A DNA stretch of 64,000 bases from Thiovibrio frasassiensis (GTDB taxonomy: Bacteria > Desulfobacterota > Desulfobulbia > Desulfobulbales > Desulfurivibrionaceae), in NCBI RefSeq assembly GCF_029607905.1, contig NZ_JAPHEH010000001.1, forward strand, positions 401,530 through 465,529. Direction: 5' to 3'. The notes beneath the pieces are model-generated. The model was not told the DNA's origin and searched no databases. It was given only the letters and a program-made list of their open reading frames with translations. Positions 9,648 through 19,224 of this stretch are shown one piece after another (the first letter of the stretch is position 1; every line of letters begins with the position of its first letter). Made by a program: the position numbers and the translations under genes.

Positions 9648-10967
9648 TTAGAGAAAATCGGCGGCTACCCCGGCCAGCACGCTCCGCTCGCTTTTGAGCA
9701 GGGTGATGTGGCCGTGAATCTTCTGCTGCTTCAGCCGTTCCACCGCGTAGGCCAGGCCGTTGCTGCTGGTATCGAGATAGGGGTTGTCGATCTGGTACGG
9801 ATCGCCGGTGAGCACCATCTTGGTCCCTTCTCCGGCCCGGCTGATGATGGTTTTCACCTCGTGGGGCGTCAGGTTCTGGGCCTCGTCCACGATGACAAAC
9901 TGACGGGGAATGGAGCGGCCGCGGATATAGGTCAACGCCTCCAGCTCCACCACATGGGATTGCAGGAGCTTGTCCACCTTCTGCTTGGCCGATTCGTCGG
10001 TTTCGTGCTCCTTGCGCTTGGCGCCGTCGGCCATCAGATAGGTGAGATTGTCGAAGATCGGCTGCATCCAATGGGCCAGCTTCTCATCCTTGTCACCGGG
10101 CATGTAGCCCAGGTCCTTGCCCATGGGGATGATGGGCCGGGAGACGAGAATCCGATCGTAGCGCTTCAGGCTGAGCACGCACTCCAGGGCCGCAGCCAGG
10201 GCCAGCAGGGTTTTGCCGGTACCGGCCTGGCCCACCAGGGTCACCAACTGGATGGCCGGGTCCATCAGGAGCTCAAAGGCCATGCGCTGCTCCTTGCTGC
10301 GCGAGCGGATGTTCCAGACCGTTTCGTACTCCTCGTGCAGGGGGCCCAACATCTGCCCCTCCCGGGCGCGGGTCAGGGCGGTATGCTTTTCATCCTCCTC
10401 GTCCCGCAAAAGGACAAACTCGTTGGGCATCAGATCAAGCGCTTCGGTTGCGACCTGTTTCTTCTGGTAAAATTCGTCGATCACCAAGCCGGGCACCAGG
10501 ATCTCCCGCTGCCCCCGGTACAGCTCGTCGATATTGACCTTCTGTTTCTCAAAATCCATCACCTCGATGCCCAGGGCGTCGGCCTTGATCCGGGCATTGA
10601 TGTCCTTGGACACGAAGATGACCGTTTTTCCTTGCTTGAGCAGGGTGAAGGCCACGGCCAGGATCCGGTTGTCCGCCACATGCATGTCCAACCCCGTGTC
10701 GATACATTGGCCCTTTTCCATATAGATCTGCAGGGTGCCGCCGCCGTCCATGACCACCCCTTCACCGAGCCTGCCCTTCTGGCGCAAGGCATCGAGCTGG
10801 CGGATCACATATCTGGCATTGCGGCCCAGTTCGTCGTTATGGCTCTTGAACTTATCCAACTCCTCGATAACCGAGATGGGCAGAACCACGATATTGTCGG
10901 CAAAAGCGGTGAGGGAATCGGCATTGTGCAGGAGGACATTGGTATCGACCACAAAGTATTTTTTCAA
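9648..10967 (-). CDS. PIN domain-PhoH family ATPase
   Basis: 439 aa in two parts. Residues 1-135 form a PIN-like nuclease domain (YFVVDTNVLLH, then acidic residues in VADNRILAVA and FVSKDINARI). Residues 225-439 form a PhoH-type P-loop ATPase with Walker A GQAGTGKTLLALAA, Walker B FVIVDEAQN and the LTGDPYQID motif. Proteins with this order (YlaK type) are thought to act on RNA; the exact role is unsettled. The start is a TTG at 10967 with AGGAG 7 nt upstream. Monocistronic, divergent from nadE. Confidence 0.9.
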   Translation of the reverse strand: MKKYFVVDTNVLLHNADSLTAFADNIVVLPISVIEELDKFKSHNDELGRNARYVIRQLDALRQKGRLGEGVVMDGGGTLQIYMEKGQCIDTGLDMHVADNRILAVAFTLLKQGKTVIFVSKDINARIKADALGIEVMDFEKQKVNIDELYRGQREILVPGLVIDEFYQKKQVATEALDLMPNEFVLLRDEEDEKHTALTRAREGQMLGPLHEEYETVWNIRSRSKEQRMAFELLMDPAIQLVTLVGQAGTGKTLLALAAALECVLSLKRYDRILVSRPIIPMGKDLGYMPGDKDEKLAHWMQPIFDNLTYLMADGAKRKEHETDESAKQKVDKLLQSHVVELEALTYIRGRSIPRQFVIVDEAQNLTPHEVKTIISRAGEGTKMVLTGDPYQIDNPYLDTSSNGLAYAVERLKQQKIHGHITLLKSERSVLAGVAADFL

Positions 10968-11172
10968 GAGGGGCTCCTGAGTGCGAAAAGGCGGCGGCCA
11001 AAGACGCGGCAGTCGGCAGGGATTGTCTGCGGGCGGCGAACACTGCTCCGTAACGGCTCTTAAATTAGCCCGTTACCCTGTTGCTTGGCAAGCAAAATGA
11101 TGCACCAAGATGCCCGCCGGGCCTGACCTTTTTCCATCCCCTTTCCATAATGATTATGCTATGATACCGGCC

Positions 11173-12840
11173 ATGAAAATAGCCCTCATCCAATACAACC
11201 CGGTTATTGGCGACTTTGCCGCAAATATTGCCGCCATCACCACCTGGCTGGACAAGGCCAAGGCGGCGGGATGCCGGCTGGCCATCTTGCCGGAACTTGC
11301 CATCAGCGGCTACCCGCCCCAGGACCTCCTTGAACGGTCGGTCTTTCTCAACGATCAGGACCACGCCTTTGCCCAACTGGTGAAAAAAACCAGCGGAATC
11401 GGTGTGCTCTGCGGCCTGGTCAGCCGCAACCCCGACCCCGCCGGCAAGCCGCTGCACAACAGCGCGGTCCTGTTCAGCGACGGCGAGCTCCTCTGCACCA
11501 CCCACAAACAGCTGCTCCCCTCCTACGATGTCTTTGACGAGGCCCGCTACTTCGAGCCGGGCCATAGCAACGGAACCTTCCGCTACAAGGGATTGCACCT
11601 GGGGGTCACCATCTGCGAGGATATCTGGAACGACAAAAGCCTCTTTCCCCGCCCCCTCTATGCCACTGATCCGGTGGACAGTATGCTGGCCCAGGCCGAG
11701 ACGCCGGTTGATCTCCTGATCAATCTCGCCGCCTCCCCCTTCACCCTGGGCAAGAGCGGCATCCGGCAGAAGATCTTCACCAACCTCTGCCGACGGTACC
11801 AGCTGCCCTTTATCTATGTCAACCAGGTGGGCGGCCAGGATTCCCTGATCTTTGACGGCGACAGCATCGCCCTGGACAAAGCCGGCACGGTTATCGCCCG
11901 GGCCGCCCGCTTCCGCGAAGATCTGGTGGTGGTGGACACCGAGACCTGGCAGGGGGAAATCCACTCCACCCCCGTTGACCCGGAGCAGGAGACCGGCGAG
12001 GTCTGCGAGGCCCTGGTGCTGGGCACCCGCGACTATGTGACAAAATGCGGTTTCAGCAAAGCAGTCATCGGGTTGTCCGGCGGGGTGGATTCGGCCCTGA
12101 CCGCAGCCATCGCCGCCCGCGCCCTGGGACCGGAAAACGTGCTGGGTCTGGCCCTGCCCTCGCCCTACTCCTCCCCGGAAAGCCTGGAGGATGCCGAACA
12201 ACTGGCCAAAAACCTGGGTATCGAATTTTCCATCCTGCCCATCTCCGGGCTCTTCGAGGCCTATCTCGCCGCCCTGGCCCCCGTCTTTGCCGGGGCAGCG
12301 GTGGATGTCACCGAACAGAATATCCAGGCCCGCATCCGGGGCAATCTGCTCATGGCCATCGCCAACAAACAGCGTCGCTTGTTGCTCTCCACCGGCAACA
12401 AGAGCGAAAACGCCGTGGGCTACTGCACCCTGTACGGCGACATGAGCGGCGGCCTGGCGGTGATCGCCGATGTGCCCAAGCAGCTGGTCTACGCGCTCTG
12501 CCGCTTCCTCAACACCGAGCGGGAGGTCATCCCTGTCCGCACCATCGACAAGCCGCCCAGCGCCGAGCTCGCCCCCGAGCAGAAGGATGAAGACGACCTG
12601 CCGCCCTACCCGGTGCTGGACGCAATCCTGGCCGCCTATCTCGAGGAACACCGCTCCATAGCCGAGATCGTGGCCATGGGCTTTGCGCAAACGGTGGTGG
12701 AGGACGTGGTCCGCCGGATCCGGATCAACGAATACAAACGCAAACAGGCTCCCTTAGGCCTCAAGGTCACGACCAAGGCCTTCGGCCAGGGCCGCCGCTA
12801 CCCCACGGCCGAAGGGTACCGGGAAGGGGCGCAACCATGA
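11173..12840 (+). CDS. nadE: Glutamine-dependent NAD+ synthase
   Basis: Amidates deamido-NAD+ using glutamine. About 555 aa. The N-terminal half is a nitrilase-type amidase (PELAISGYPPQDLL with the catalytic Glu, a Lys in TTHKQLLPSYDVF, Cys in VTICEDIW). The C-terminal half is the ATP-dependent synthetase with GLSGGVDSALTAAIA (P-loop SGGxDS) and STGNKSE. The start MKIALIQYNP at 11173 matches the family; an in-frame ATG at 11161 and one at 11110 are alternatives, and no strong ribosome site marks any. The stop overlaps the cytochrome gene start (ATGA). Confidence 0.95.
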   Translation: MKIALIQYNPVIGDFAANIAAITTWLDKAKAAGCRLAILPELAISGYPPQDLLERSVFLNDQDHAFAQLVKKTSGIGVLCGLVSRNPDPAGKPLHNSAVLFSDGELLCTTHKQLLPSYDVFDEARYFEPGHSNGTFRYKGLHLGVTICEDIWNDKSLFPRPLYATDPVDSMLAQAETPVDLLINLAASPFTLGKSGIRQKIFTNLCRRYQLPFIYVNQVGGQDSLIFDGDSIALDKAGTVIARAARFREDLVVVDTETWQGEIHSTPVDPEQETGEVCEALVLGTRDYVTKCGFSKAVIGLSGGVDSALTAAIAARALGPENVLGLALPSPYSSPESLEDAEQLAKNLGIEFSILPISGLFEAYLAALAPVFAGAAVDVTEQNIQARIRGNLLMAIANKQRRLLLSTGNKSENAVGYCTLYGDMSGGLAVIADVPKQLVYALCRFLNTEREVIPVRTIDKPPSAELAPEQKDEDDLPPYPVLDAILAAYLEEHRSIAEIVAMGFAQTVVEDVVRRIRINEYKRKQAPLGLKVTTKAFGQGRRYPTAEGYREGAQP

Positions 12841-14615
12841 AGCTTCCCCCCATCTCCCCCCGCTGGACCATCCTCGCTCTGCTGATGCTGGTGCTGGCCC
12901 TGGTGGTCCGCGAGAATCTGACCAAGAGGCCGGACAAGCTCTACCAGCTGGTCAACGGCCAGGTGGAGATGTGCCTCTCCTGCCATAAGGATGAAAAGCT
13001 CGACCCGGCCCACGGCCGCGAGGTCCTGGGCTGTTCCGCCTGCCATCTCGGCGACCCGCTGGCCATCGAGAAGAAAGCGGCGCATAAGGGCATCGTCATG
13101 AATCCCGGCGACCTGCGGGTAGTGGAGAAAACCTGCGGGGTCGAAGGGTGCCACGCCCAGGATGTCAAGAAGGTGAAAAACTCGCTGATGGCCACCAACC
13201 GCGGGATTCTCGCCACCCTGCTCCACTACTGGGGCGAGGCCCCGGACCAGAACGGCGATTTTTCCGTGGAAAAACTCAACAAAACCGGCAAGACCTCCCT
13301 GGCCATCGACTATTACCGCAAGCTCTGCGCTACCTGCCATCTCTGGAAGGAAAAAGGCGATCTGGAAGGGTTCTTCGGCGAGAAGGGCGGCGGCTGCTCC
13401 GCCTGCCATTACGTCAGGCCCCAGGCCCCGCAGGCAATCAAGCCCTGGGAAACCTTTTTTAAGTTCGGCCAGCTCAAGAAAAAGCCCCACCCGCTCATCA
13501 ACAAAAAGGTGCCCATGGAGAACTGCATCCGCTGCCATAACCGGAGCGGCAGGGTGGGCACCTCGTTTATCGGGGTCTACGAGGGGGAGAGCTACGGCAC
13601 CCCCTACGAAAAAGGGAGCCCCTCGAAAAAAGAGCTGCCCGGCGACCGCTTCTACCTCGATCTGCCCTCGGACATCCACCACCAGAAGGGCATGGCCTGC
13701 ATCGACTGCCACACCCGCGACGAGATCATGGGCGACGGCACCAATTACCCCCATTACGAAAAGGCCCTGGAGATCTCCTGCGCCCTCTGCCACGTGAACC
13801 CCAAGGAGGGCAAACCCGGCCTCACCCGCAAGAACAAGAAGCTCAACAACCTCGAACAGACCCCGGAGGGGAAATATCTCCTCATCGGCAAGCTCAGCGA
13901 GAAGAAGCACCCCCTCAACCCGCCCAAGAGCGGGACCTGCGATTACCCGGGGCACAAGCGGATGGGCTGCCAATCCTGCCATTCCAGCTGGATCCCGCAA
14001 TGCTACGGCTGCCACGCCAAGCGGGACATGCGGGAAACCCATCTCGACAAGTTGACCGGCAAGGAAACCCCGGGCTGGTGGGAAGAGGGCCGCTCCTATC
14101 TCCGCTACGAAAAACCCATGCTCGCCATCTGGAAGGACAAGATCGTCACCGTCACCCCCGGCTGTCAGGACTTCGTGACCCTGATCGATAAGGAGGGCAA
14201 AGCGGCAGGCTCCTTCAACTCCCTGACCATGGCGGCCCTCAGCCCCCACACCACCCAAAAAGAGGGCCGCACCTGCGCGGACTGCCACACCTCCACCAAG
14301 ACCGTGGGCTTGGGCGAGGGCACGGCCTGGAAGGAAAAGGGAGAGTGGCGGTTCAGCGGGGTTGACCAAGGCATCACCACCGAGGCTGGCCCCACCCCGC
14401 CCCTGGACGGCTACGTGGACATCAACGGCAAACCCTTGCAAAAAAGCGCCCGCCCCGACCTGCGCCCCTTCAACAAAAAAGAACTGGCCCGCATCCTGCG
14501 GGTGGGACAATGTTTGCCCTGCCACAAGGATTACAGCGACAAGATCTACACCAATTACACGCCGGAGCGGAAATGCCCGGTGTTTGACGAGGAGTCCGGA
14601 ACGACGAAACGATAA
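12837..14615 (+). CDS. Membrane-anchored multiheme c-type cytochrome (about 12 hemes)
   Basis: 592 aa. One N-terminal membrane anchor (about residues 10-24), then a periplasmic domain with eleven CXXCH motifs (CLSCH, CSACH twice, CATCH, CIRCH, CIDCH, CALCH, CQSCH, CYGCH, CADCH, CLPCH) plus one CX4CH (CGVEGCH, about residue 100). Twelve covalent hemes are therefore possible. Likely moves electrons between the quinone pool or periplasm and a partner not seen here. It overlaps nadE by four bases, which may be only genomic convenience. A decayed copy of its last 25 codons lies at 22648. Confidence 0.9.
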   Translation: MKLPPISPRWTILALLMLVLALVVRENLTKRPDKLYQLVNGQVEMCLSCHKDEKLDPAHGREVLGCSACHLGDPLAIEKKAAHKGIVMNPGDLRVVEKTCGVEGCHAQDVKKVKNSLMATNRGILATLLHYWGEAPDQNGDFSVEKLNKTGKTSLAIDYYRKLCATCHLWKEKGDLEGFFGEKGGGCSACHYVRPQAPQAIKPWETFFKFGQLKKKPHPLINKKVPMENCIRCHNRSGRVGTSFIGVYEGESYGTPYEKGSPSKKELPGDRFYLDLPSDIHHQKGMACIDCHTRDEIMGDGTNYPHYEKALEISCALCHVNPKEGKPGLTRKNKKLNNLEQTPEGKYLLIGKLSEKKHPLNPPKSGTCDYPGHKRMGCQSCHSSWIPQCYGCHAKRDMRETHLDKLTGKETPGWWEEGRSYLRYEKPMLAIWKDKIVTVTPGCQDFVTLIDKEGKAAGSFNSLTMAALSPHTTQKEGRTCADCHTSTKTVGLGEGTAWKEKGEWRFSGVDQGITTEAGPTPPLDGYVDINGKPLQKSARPDLRPFNKKELARILRVGQCLPCHKDYSDKIYTNYTPERKCPVFDEESGTTKR

Positions 14616-14746
14616 TCCCGCTGCGCCGTTGGCTCAACAGCGGGAGGTACAACCTGCAATCAACGCATGGGGCTCCCGCTAAACTCTTGCACAATGCTTC
14701 GCGGTGCAGCCCCTATGCCTTTAAGGACCAAACCCGGAGGACCACA

Positions 14747-16012
14747 ATGCGCAACCCCATCTTCTTGTGGAGCATAACCACCCTTTTGCTGGCCGGATGC
14801 GCGGTGGAACAGCCGCCCGCGCCGCTGTCCGTTGCCCCGCATGCAACCACGCCAAGCACAAGGACAAACATTGCCCAAAATCCGGGTACGCCGACCGCCC
14901 CGGCCCATACTGCTGCGCCGCAACCAACGGTGGGGCAAAAAACCCGCGCCACCGGCACGCCGGAAGATGCCCGGCGCCATATGCTTCGCGGCATGGCCGC
15001 CATTGAAATGGCCAAATCCAACGATGACCTGGCCCTGGCCGAAGACGAGTTCCGCCTGGCCACCGAGATTGCCCCGCGGATGGCCATTGCCTGGTTCAAC
15101 CTAGGCAAGGCCCAAACCCAGTTGGGACGCAATAACGAGGCCATGGCCAGCTTTCGCCAATACCTGACCCTTGCCCCCGACGCCAAAGACGCGCAAACCG
15201 TGCGCGATGAAATCGTCAAACTCGAATTCCGGAGGGAACTGGCGGCCAAGGCCCAGGCGCGGGTGGGACTCTGGGTGGGGCAGGACGGCTCTTTTTACCG
15301 CCTGACCCTCAACGGCAATCGGCTGACCCTTAAAACCGACCAGCGGCGGGTGCCGGAAGAGGAAGTCCGCTCCACCTATTCCCTGGTCGGCGATGTCCCG
15401 GTCTCGGGGTACACCCCGGCGGAATACCAGCTCACCCTGCAGGGCAACCGTCTCACCGGCACCTGGAGCCGGGGGGGTGTGCGCGCGGACAAATGCATGA
15501 TCCCCCCGGACACCTCGGAGGCCGCCGGCGAACTGAACGACCGTGAGGGCAAGATCGTCCTGCACCATGAGAGCACGAGCTACCAGGCTTCCACGCAGAT
15601 GTCCCTTCTGGGCGACGACAGTTGCGGCGGCGTCGTTGCCGTCGGGAAGAAAACAGCGGAAGACACGCTCTACGGCCCCCTCGGAAAAGGCTGGCTGGAC
15701 GTGACCCTCTCGGGACTCACGCAATGGTGGGATGGCGGTTTCTCCATGGTCCAATACGGCTGGCAGGGACGCTTGAAAGTGGGGGTGAAGCCGGGAACCC
15801 CGGCCTTTGAGGCGGGATTGCGCGACGAGGATGAGATCCTGGCCATCGACGGCGTGGCAGTGAAAAGCCTCTCCGCGGGCCAAGCCGTGGTCCGACTGTA
15901 CGGCGAGCCTGGGAGCACCGTCACGCTGGAGCTCTGGCGGAAAGGCAACCAAGCCCCCTTTACCCTCGCCATCCAGCGCATCGATGTCTCTTCGCTACAA
16001 GCCAAGCAATGA
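14747..16012 (+). CDS. TPR-PDZ lipoprotein (copy A1)
   Basis: 421 aa. A lipobox (LLLAGC, Cys about residue 17) marks a lipoprotein; a Pro/Thr/Ala-rich linker follows. Residues about 75-165 hold TPR-like helices (AWFNLGKAQTQLGRNNEA). The middle is beta-rich and unassigned. A PDZ-like domain ends the protein (AGLRDEDEILAIDGVAV, about residues 365-381). The start at 14747 has CGGAGG 5 nt upstream; a longer frame from 14687 lacks one. Paralogue of the gene at 17103. Likely a periplasmic scaffold; partners unknown. Confidence 0.75.
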   Translation: MRNPIFLWSITTLLLAGCAVEQPPAPLSVAPHATTPSTRTNIAQNPGTPTAPAHTAAPQPTVGQKTRATGTPEDARRHMLRGMAAIEMAKSNDDLALAEDEFRLATEIAPRMAIAWFNLGKAQTQLGRNNEAMASFRQYLTLAPDAKDAQTVRDEIVKLEFRRELAAKAQARVGLWVGQDGSFYRLTLNGNRLTLKTDQRRVPEEEVRSTYSLVGDVPVSGYTPAEYQLTLQGNRLTGTWSRGGVRADKCMIPPDTSEAAGELNDREGKIVLHHESTSYQASTQMSLLGDDSCGGVVAVGKKTAEDTLYGPLGKGWLDVTLSGLTQWWDGGFSMVQYGWQGRLKVGVKPGTPAFEAGLRDEDEILAIDGVAVKSLSAGQAVVRLYGEPGSTVTLELWRKGNQAPFTLAIQRIDVSSLQAKQ

Positions 16013-16087
16013 TGCGCCAGGATACTGTCTGAACGGAACAGCCGCACTCTTCGTATCAATCTGAAAACAGCGGGAGGAAAAAATAGT

Positions 16088-17044
16088 ATGTCTCGGTTGA
16101 AAGCGCTCTTGGCATTCACTCTGTCTTTTTCCATCATAGCCGCTTTGCCGGGCTGCGCTCCCATGGATTCCGGCGGGAGCCAGCCCAAGGACGTTATCCC
16201 GGCAGGGTACACCTATCACCCCAAGCCCCGGCCCGAAATTGTGAGCCCTGAGGCGGCGAAGAAGGATCTGGCCGCGCTGCTGGCCGGCAGCAAAAACCCC
16301 GGCATCAAATACCATGGGCAACCCGGCCTTAACAATAGTGCCAATGAGGAGGCGTTAACGGCATTCATCCGGGGCAAAAGCGGCCCGATCACCTTCTGGT
16401 ACGACCCGCAGAACGAACTGCTATTCATGGCCTTTTCAGGCAGTAGCGCCCTGGATGACCGGATCGAGGTGCACCCCCGTATCCTCTTTTTCTATGCCGA
16501 TCTCTTGGACCAACCCATCGTGGTTATAAAAACAACGGAATGGCCCTCCTGGGGCCGCCATGTTGTGGAAAAGAACATGGAAGGGATTGTGCGCCCCTAT
16601 AAAATCCATTTCCCGGGGCTGATGTCCTTTGTCTTCGAAGGCCTGCCCGATGCGCAACGGTTTGCCGACGACCTCTTTGTTATCCAGCAGGCATTGCAGA
16701 AGAAGCATGACGAACGGCTCGCTCTTTTTCAGGCAAAGGCGACGCAATATCGCGGGATGAAGGTCAAACCGCCGGTCTCCGAGGAGCAGCGGAAATACAT
16801 CGTGCAGGCCAATGCCCTGAATCAACGAAAAGAGTATGCCGGGGCCATTGATCTGTACAGCAAGGTCATCGACGTCGATCCGGTCTCTTTCCCGCCGGCC
16901 TATTTCAACCTGGCCCTGCTTTGTGCCCAGATGCAGCGGTTCCAACCGGCCATTGCTTATATGAAACAGTATCTGCTTTTGGTGCCGGACGCCAACGATG
17001 CCCGCGCTGCTCAAGACAAGATCTACGAATGGGAATTGAAATAG
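16088..17044 (+). CDS. TPR-containing lipoprotein (copy B1)
   Basis: 318 aa. Signal peptide with lipobox AALPGC (Cys about residue 23). The central part is unassigned. The C-terminal 90 residues hold a TPR pair starting PVSEEQRKYIVQANALN and ending AAQDKIYEWE. GGGAGGA lies 10 nt upstream of the start. The C-terminal third is nearly the same as that of the gene at 18401, so the two are paralogues. It follows the TPR-PDZ gene A1 with a 75-bp gap and probably shares its transcript. Confidence 0.7.
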   Translation: MSRLKALLAFTLSFSIIAALPGCAPMDSGGSQPKDVIPAGYTYHPKPRPEIVSPEAAKKDLAALLAGSKNPGIKYHGQPGLNNSANEEALTAFIRGKSGPITFWYDPQNELLFMAFSGSSALDDRIEVHPRILFFYADLLDQPIVVIKTTEWPSWGRHVVEKNMEGIVRPYKIHFPGLMSFVFEGLPDAQRFADDLFVIQQALQKKHDERLALFQAKATQYRGMKVKPPVSEEQRKYIVQANALNQRKEYAGAIDLYSKVIDVDPVSFPPAYFNLALLCAQMQRFQPAIAYMKQYLLLVPDANDARAAQDKIYEWELK

Positions 17045-17102
17045 AGCCGCACAACTCGCGCGTCTCGCGCTAACGTCCCTTTATATCTCCGGGAGAAGAC
17101 CT

Positions 17103-18245
17103 ATGCATCGAGCTTATTTTTCTTTGCTGCTTACGATTTCCCTTGTCCTAGCCTTGGCTGCACCAGCCTTGGCCCAGAGCAATCCCGAGGACGCCCATAC
17201 ATACATGGTGCGCGGCATGGCTGCCGTAGAAATGGCGAAGAGCAATGACGAGTTGGCGGCAGCCGTCAAGGAGTTCAGGAAAGCCACCGAGATTGCCCCC
17301 ACCTTGGCGCCCGCCTGGTACAATCTGGGGTTGGCACAGGCCAAGATAGGGCAATTGAAGGATGCCATTGAAAGCTATCGCAAATACGTTGCCTTGGCGC
17401 CGAAGGCGAATGACGCTCAGAAGGTCAAGGACGAGATCATTAAACTGGAATATCGGCTCGAACAGATAGAGCAGATTAACGCCTTTGCTGGAGAATGGGT
17501 GGCAGCCGACGGCACATTGAGGGCCTCCATCGTTGCTGAAGGTAACAAATTGACGATTACAATGAATACCACTGTTACATTTTCCGGCAGCACCGCGGCC
17601 TGGATTTATGATAATCCAATTCCTTCTCCCAACGTATACGACAATAAAAGCCTTGTCTTTCACCTTGAGTCGAGGGGAAGCAAGTTGCTGGGAACGCTTG
17701 AGTCGCCGGAGATACCTCCTTACACGACGGGAGCATGCTCCCTGCCCCCCGAAAAAAACCAGGCCGAAGGAACGTGGGAGAATGGCCGCATTATGCTCAA
17801 GTCGACTGTGATGAAATTTAAAATGATCATGAACAGCAATGACAGCCTGTTTGCCGACCCGAAAGTGCGTTGTGACGGGGTTGCAGCAATCGGCACCATG
17901 CCGTTTGCGCTCGCCCTCATCGGGCCATTAGGTACGGGGGGAATTGGTGCCGGTGTCTCTTCCGGCGCAGCGGGTGGCCTGATGATTACAGAGGTAATTG
18001 CGGGGGCGCCGGCTGAACAGGCAGGATTGAGGAAAGGAGACGAAATTGTTGCCGTCGATGGAAGCGAATTGTCTCTTCTCAAGGGAGATGGAGAAAAACT
18101 CATGAAGCTGCGGGGGCAACCAGGGAGCATGGTGCAACTGGTTGTGAAACGGGTAAACGAAAAATCCGATAGTTCTCCAGCAACGGAAAGAGGGAATACG
18201 CTTACCCTTTCTGTCGCTCGGGTGGATATTTCAGCTCGGAAATAG
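17103..18245 (+). CDS. Secreted TPR-PDZ protein (copy A2)
   Basis: 380 aa. A cleavable signal peptide (residues 1-25, ending APALAQS) rather than a lipobox. TPR helices at about residues 33-120 (AWYNLGLAQAKIGQLKDA) match copy A1 closely (both read RGMAA.EMAKSNDEL-like). A beta-rich middle follows, then a C-terminal PDZ-like domain (AGLRKGDEIVAVDGSEL). GGGAG lies 8 nt before the start. The loss of the lipid anchor against A1 is the main difference: A1 is membrane-bound and A2 probably soluble in the periplasm. Confidence 0.72.
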   Translation: MHRAYFSLLLTISLVLALAAPALAQSNPEDAHTYMVRGMAAVEMAKSNDELAAAVKEFRKATEIAPTLAPAWYNLGLAQAKIGQLKDAIESYRKYVALAPKANDAQKVKDEIIKLEYRLEQIEQINAFAGEWVAADGTLRASIVAEGNKLTITMNTTVTFSGSTAAWIYDNPIPSPNVYDNKSLVFHLESRGSKLLGTLESPEIPPYTTGACSLPPEKNQAEGTWENGRIMLKSTVMKFKMIMNSNDSLFADPKVRCDGVAAIGTMPFALALIGPLGTGGIGAGVSSGAAGGLMITEVIAGAPAEQAGLRKGDEIVAVDGSELSLLKGDGEKLMKLRGQPGSMVQLVVKRVNEKSDSSPATERGNTLTLSVARVDISARK

Positions 18246-18274
18246 GGAAATCAACGCTGAAAGGGAGGAAGCTG

Positions 18275-18325
18275 GATGCCCGCAGCGCCAGGGAGGAGAT
18301 TTACGAATGGGAAGCCTCGATAAAA
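18275..18325 (+). pseudogene. Relic 3' end of a third B-type TPR gene
   Basis: Right after A2, the + strand reads DARSAREEIYEWEAS, the same ending as copies B1 (DARAAQDKIYEWE) and B2 (DARSGQDKIYEWE). It is in frame with B2 downstream but has no start or upstream TPR. This is best read as the tail of a lost B copy fused by deletion to the 5' side of B2. Confidence 0.6.
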
Positions 18326-18400
18326 CAATACGCAATAAGCGTCGTGAATATCCATCATGATGCCTTTTGCCAGAGAAATTGCACGGAAGAGGAACCGGTT

Positions 18401-19204
18401 ATGAGGTATCAGGCCAAAACTGTTCTCGTTTTCAGTAGTTATATTATGCTCATGGTTACATTAACAGGATGTGCAGGGGTGGGCAAGGTAGCATATCGTC
18501 CTGTTCCTCGGCCGGATATGACCTGTGCCGTTGCCGTGGATGATATTCTGAACGCTGCACGCGCCGGCAAGATATATACGGCGACAGGACCGTTTACACC
18601 TGTGCGTCACATTACCAACATCATTGTTAATGAAAACGGGACGGTGAGGTGGGAGCTTACCCCTGAACCGGGCCTTCCCCGTGCTTTCGACATCTCCTTG
18701 TTAGCGCCCAGGCAGGATTTCGCTGTCAATGAGTGGGGGCCGAGCTGGGCAATCACACTTCCCGGTTTCATGATCGCAGGAAGTCTGCCGAACTTAACAA
18801 AAGTCGCAGATGACCTTTATGTTATCCAACAAAGTGTGGAGAACCTGACGGAGAGACAGAATAAGGAGCTTGCTCTTTTCCAGACAATCGCCGCCAAGTA
18901 CCGAGCCCTTGCCATCAAGCCCCCGGTATCGGAAGAGCAGAGAAAATTTGTCGTGCAGGCCAATGCCTTCAATGAACGAAAGGAGTATACGAAGGCAATT
19001 GATCTGTACCAGAAGGCCATCGAGGTGGACCCGGTTTCCTACCCGCCCGCCTATTTCAATCTGGCCCTGCTCTCCGCGCAGATACAGTGGTTCAAGTCGG
19101 CAATCCGGTATATGAAGCAGTATCTCCTCTTGGTCCCCGACGCCAAGGACGCTCGCAGCGGGCAGGACAAGATCTATGAGTGGGAAGCCATGGTGAACAA
19201 GTAA
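18401..19204 (+). CDS. TPR-containing lipoprotein (copy B2)
   Basis: 267 aa from the start at 18401. Lipobox TLTGC (Cys about residue 25 of this start). The C-terminal 90 residues are a TPR pair almost the same as in B1 (PPAYFNLALLSAQIQ and MKQYLLLVPDAKDAR). The N-terminal half differs and is shorter than in B1 (318 aa). An in-frame GTG at 18344 would give a longer product, but that stretch is relic DNA and would put the signal peptide inside the protein. Function unknown; probably part of the same envelope module. Confidence 0.7.
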   Translation: MRYQAKTVLVFSSYIMLMVTLTGCAGVGKVAYRPVPRPDMTCAVAVDDILNAARAGKIYTATGPFTPVRHITNIIVNENGTVRWELTPEPGLPRAFDISLLAPRQDFAVNEWGPSWAITLPGFMIAGSLPNLTKVADDLYVIQQSVENLTERQNKELALFQTIAAKYRALAIKPPVSEEQRKFVVQANAFNERKEYTKAIDLYQKAIEVDPVSYPPAYFNLALLSAQIQWFKSAIRYMKQYLLLVPDAKDARSGQDKIYEWEAMVNK

Positions 19205-19224
19205 AACGGGATGGGACTCGCACG

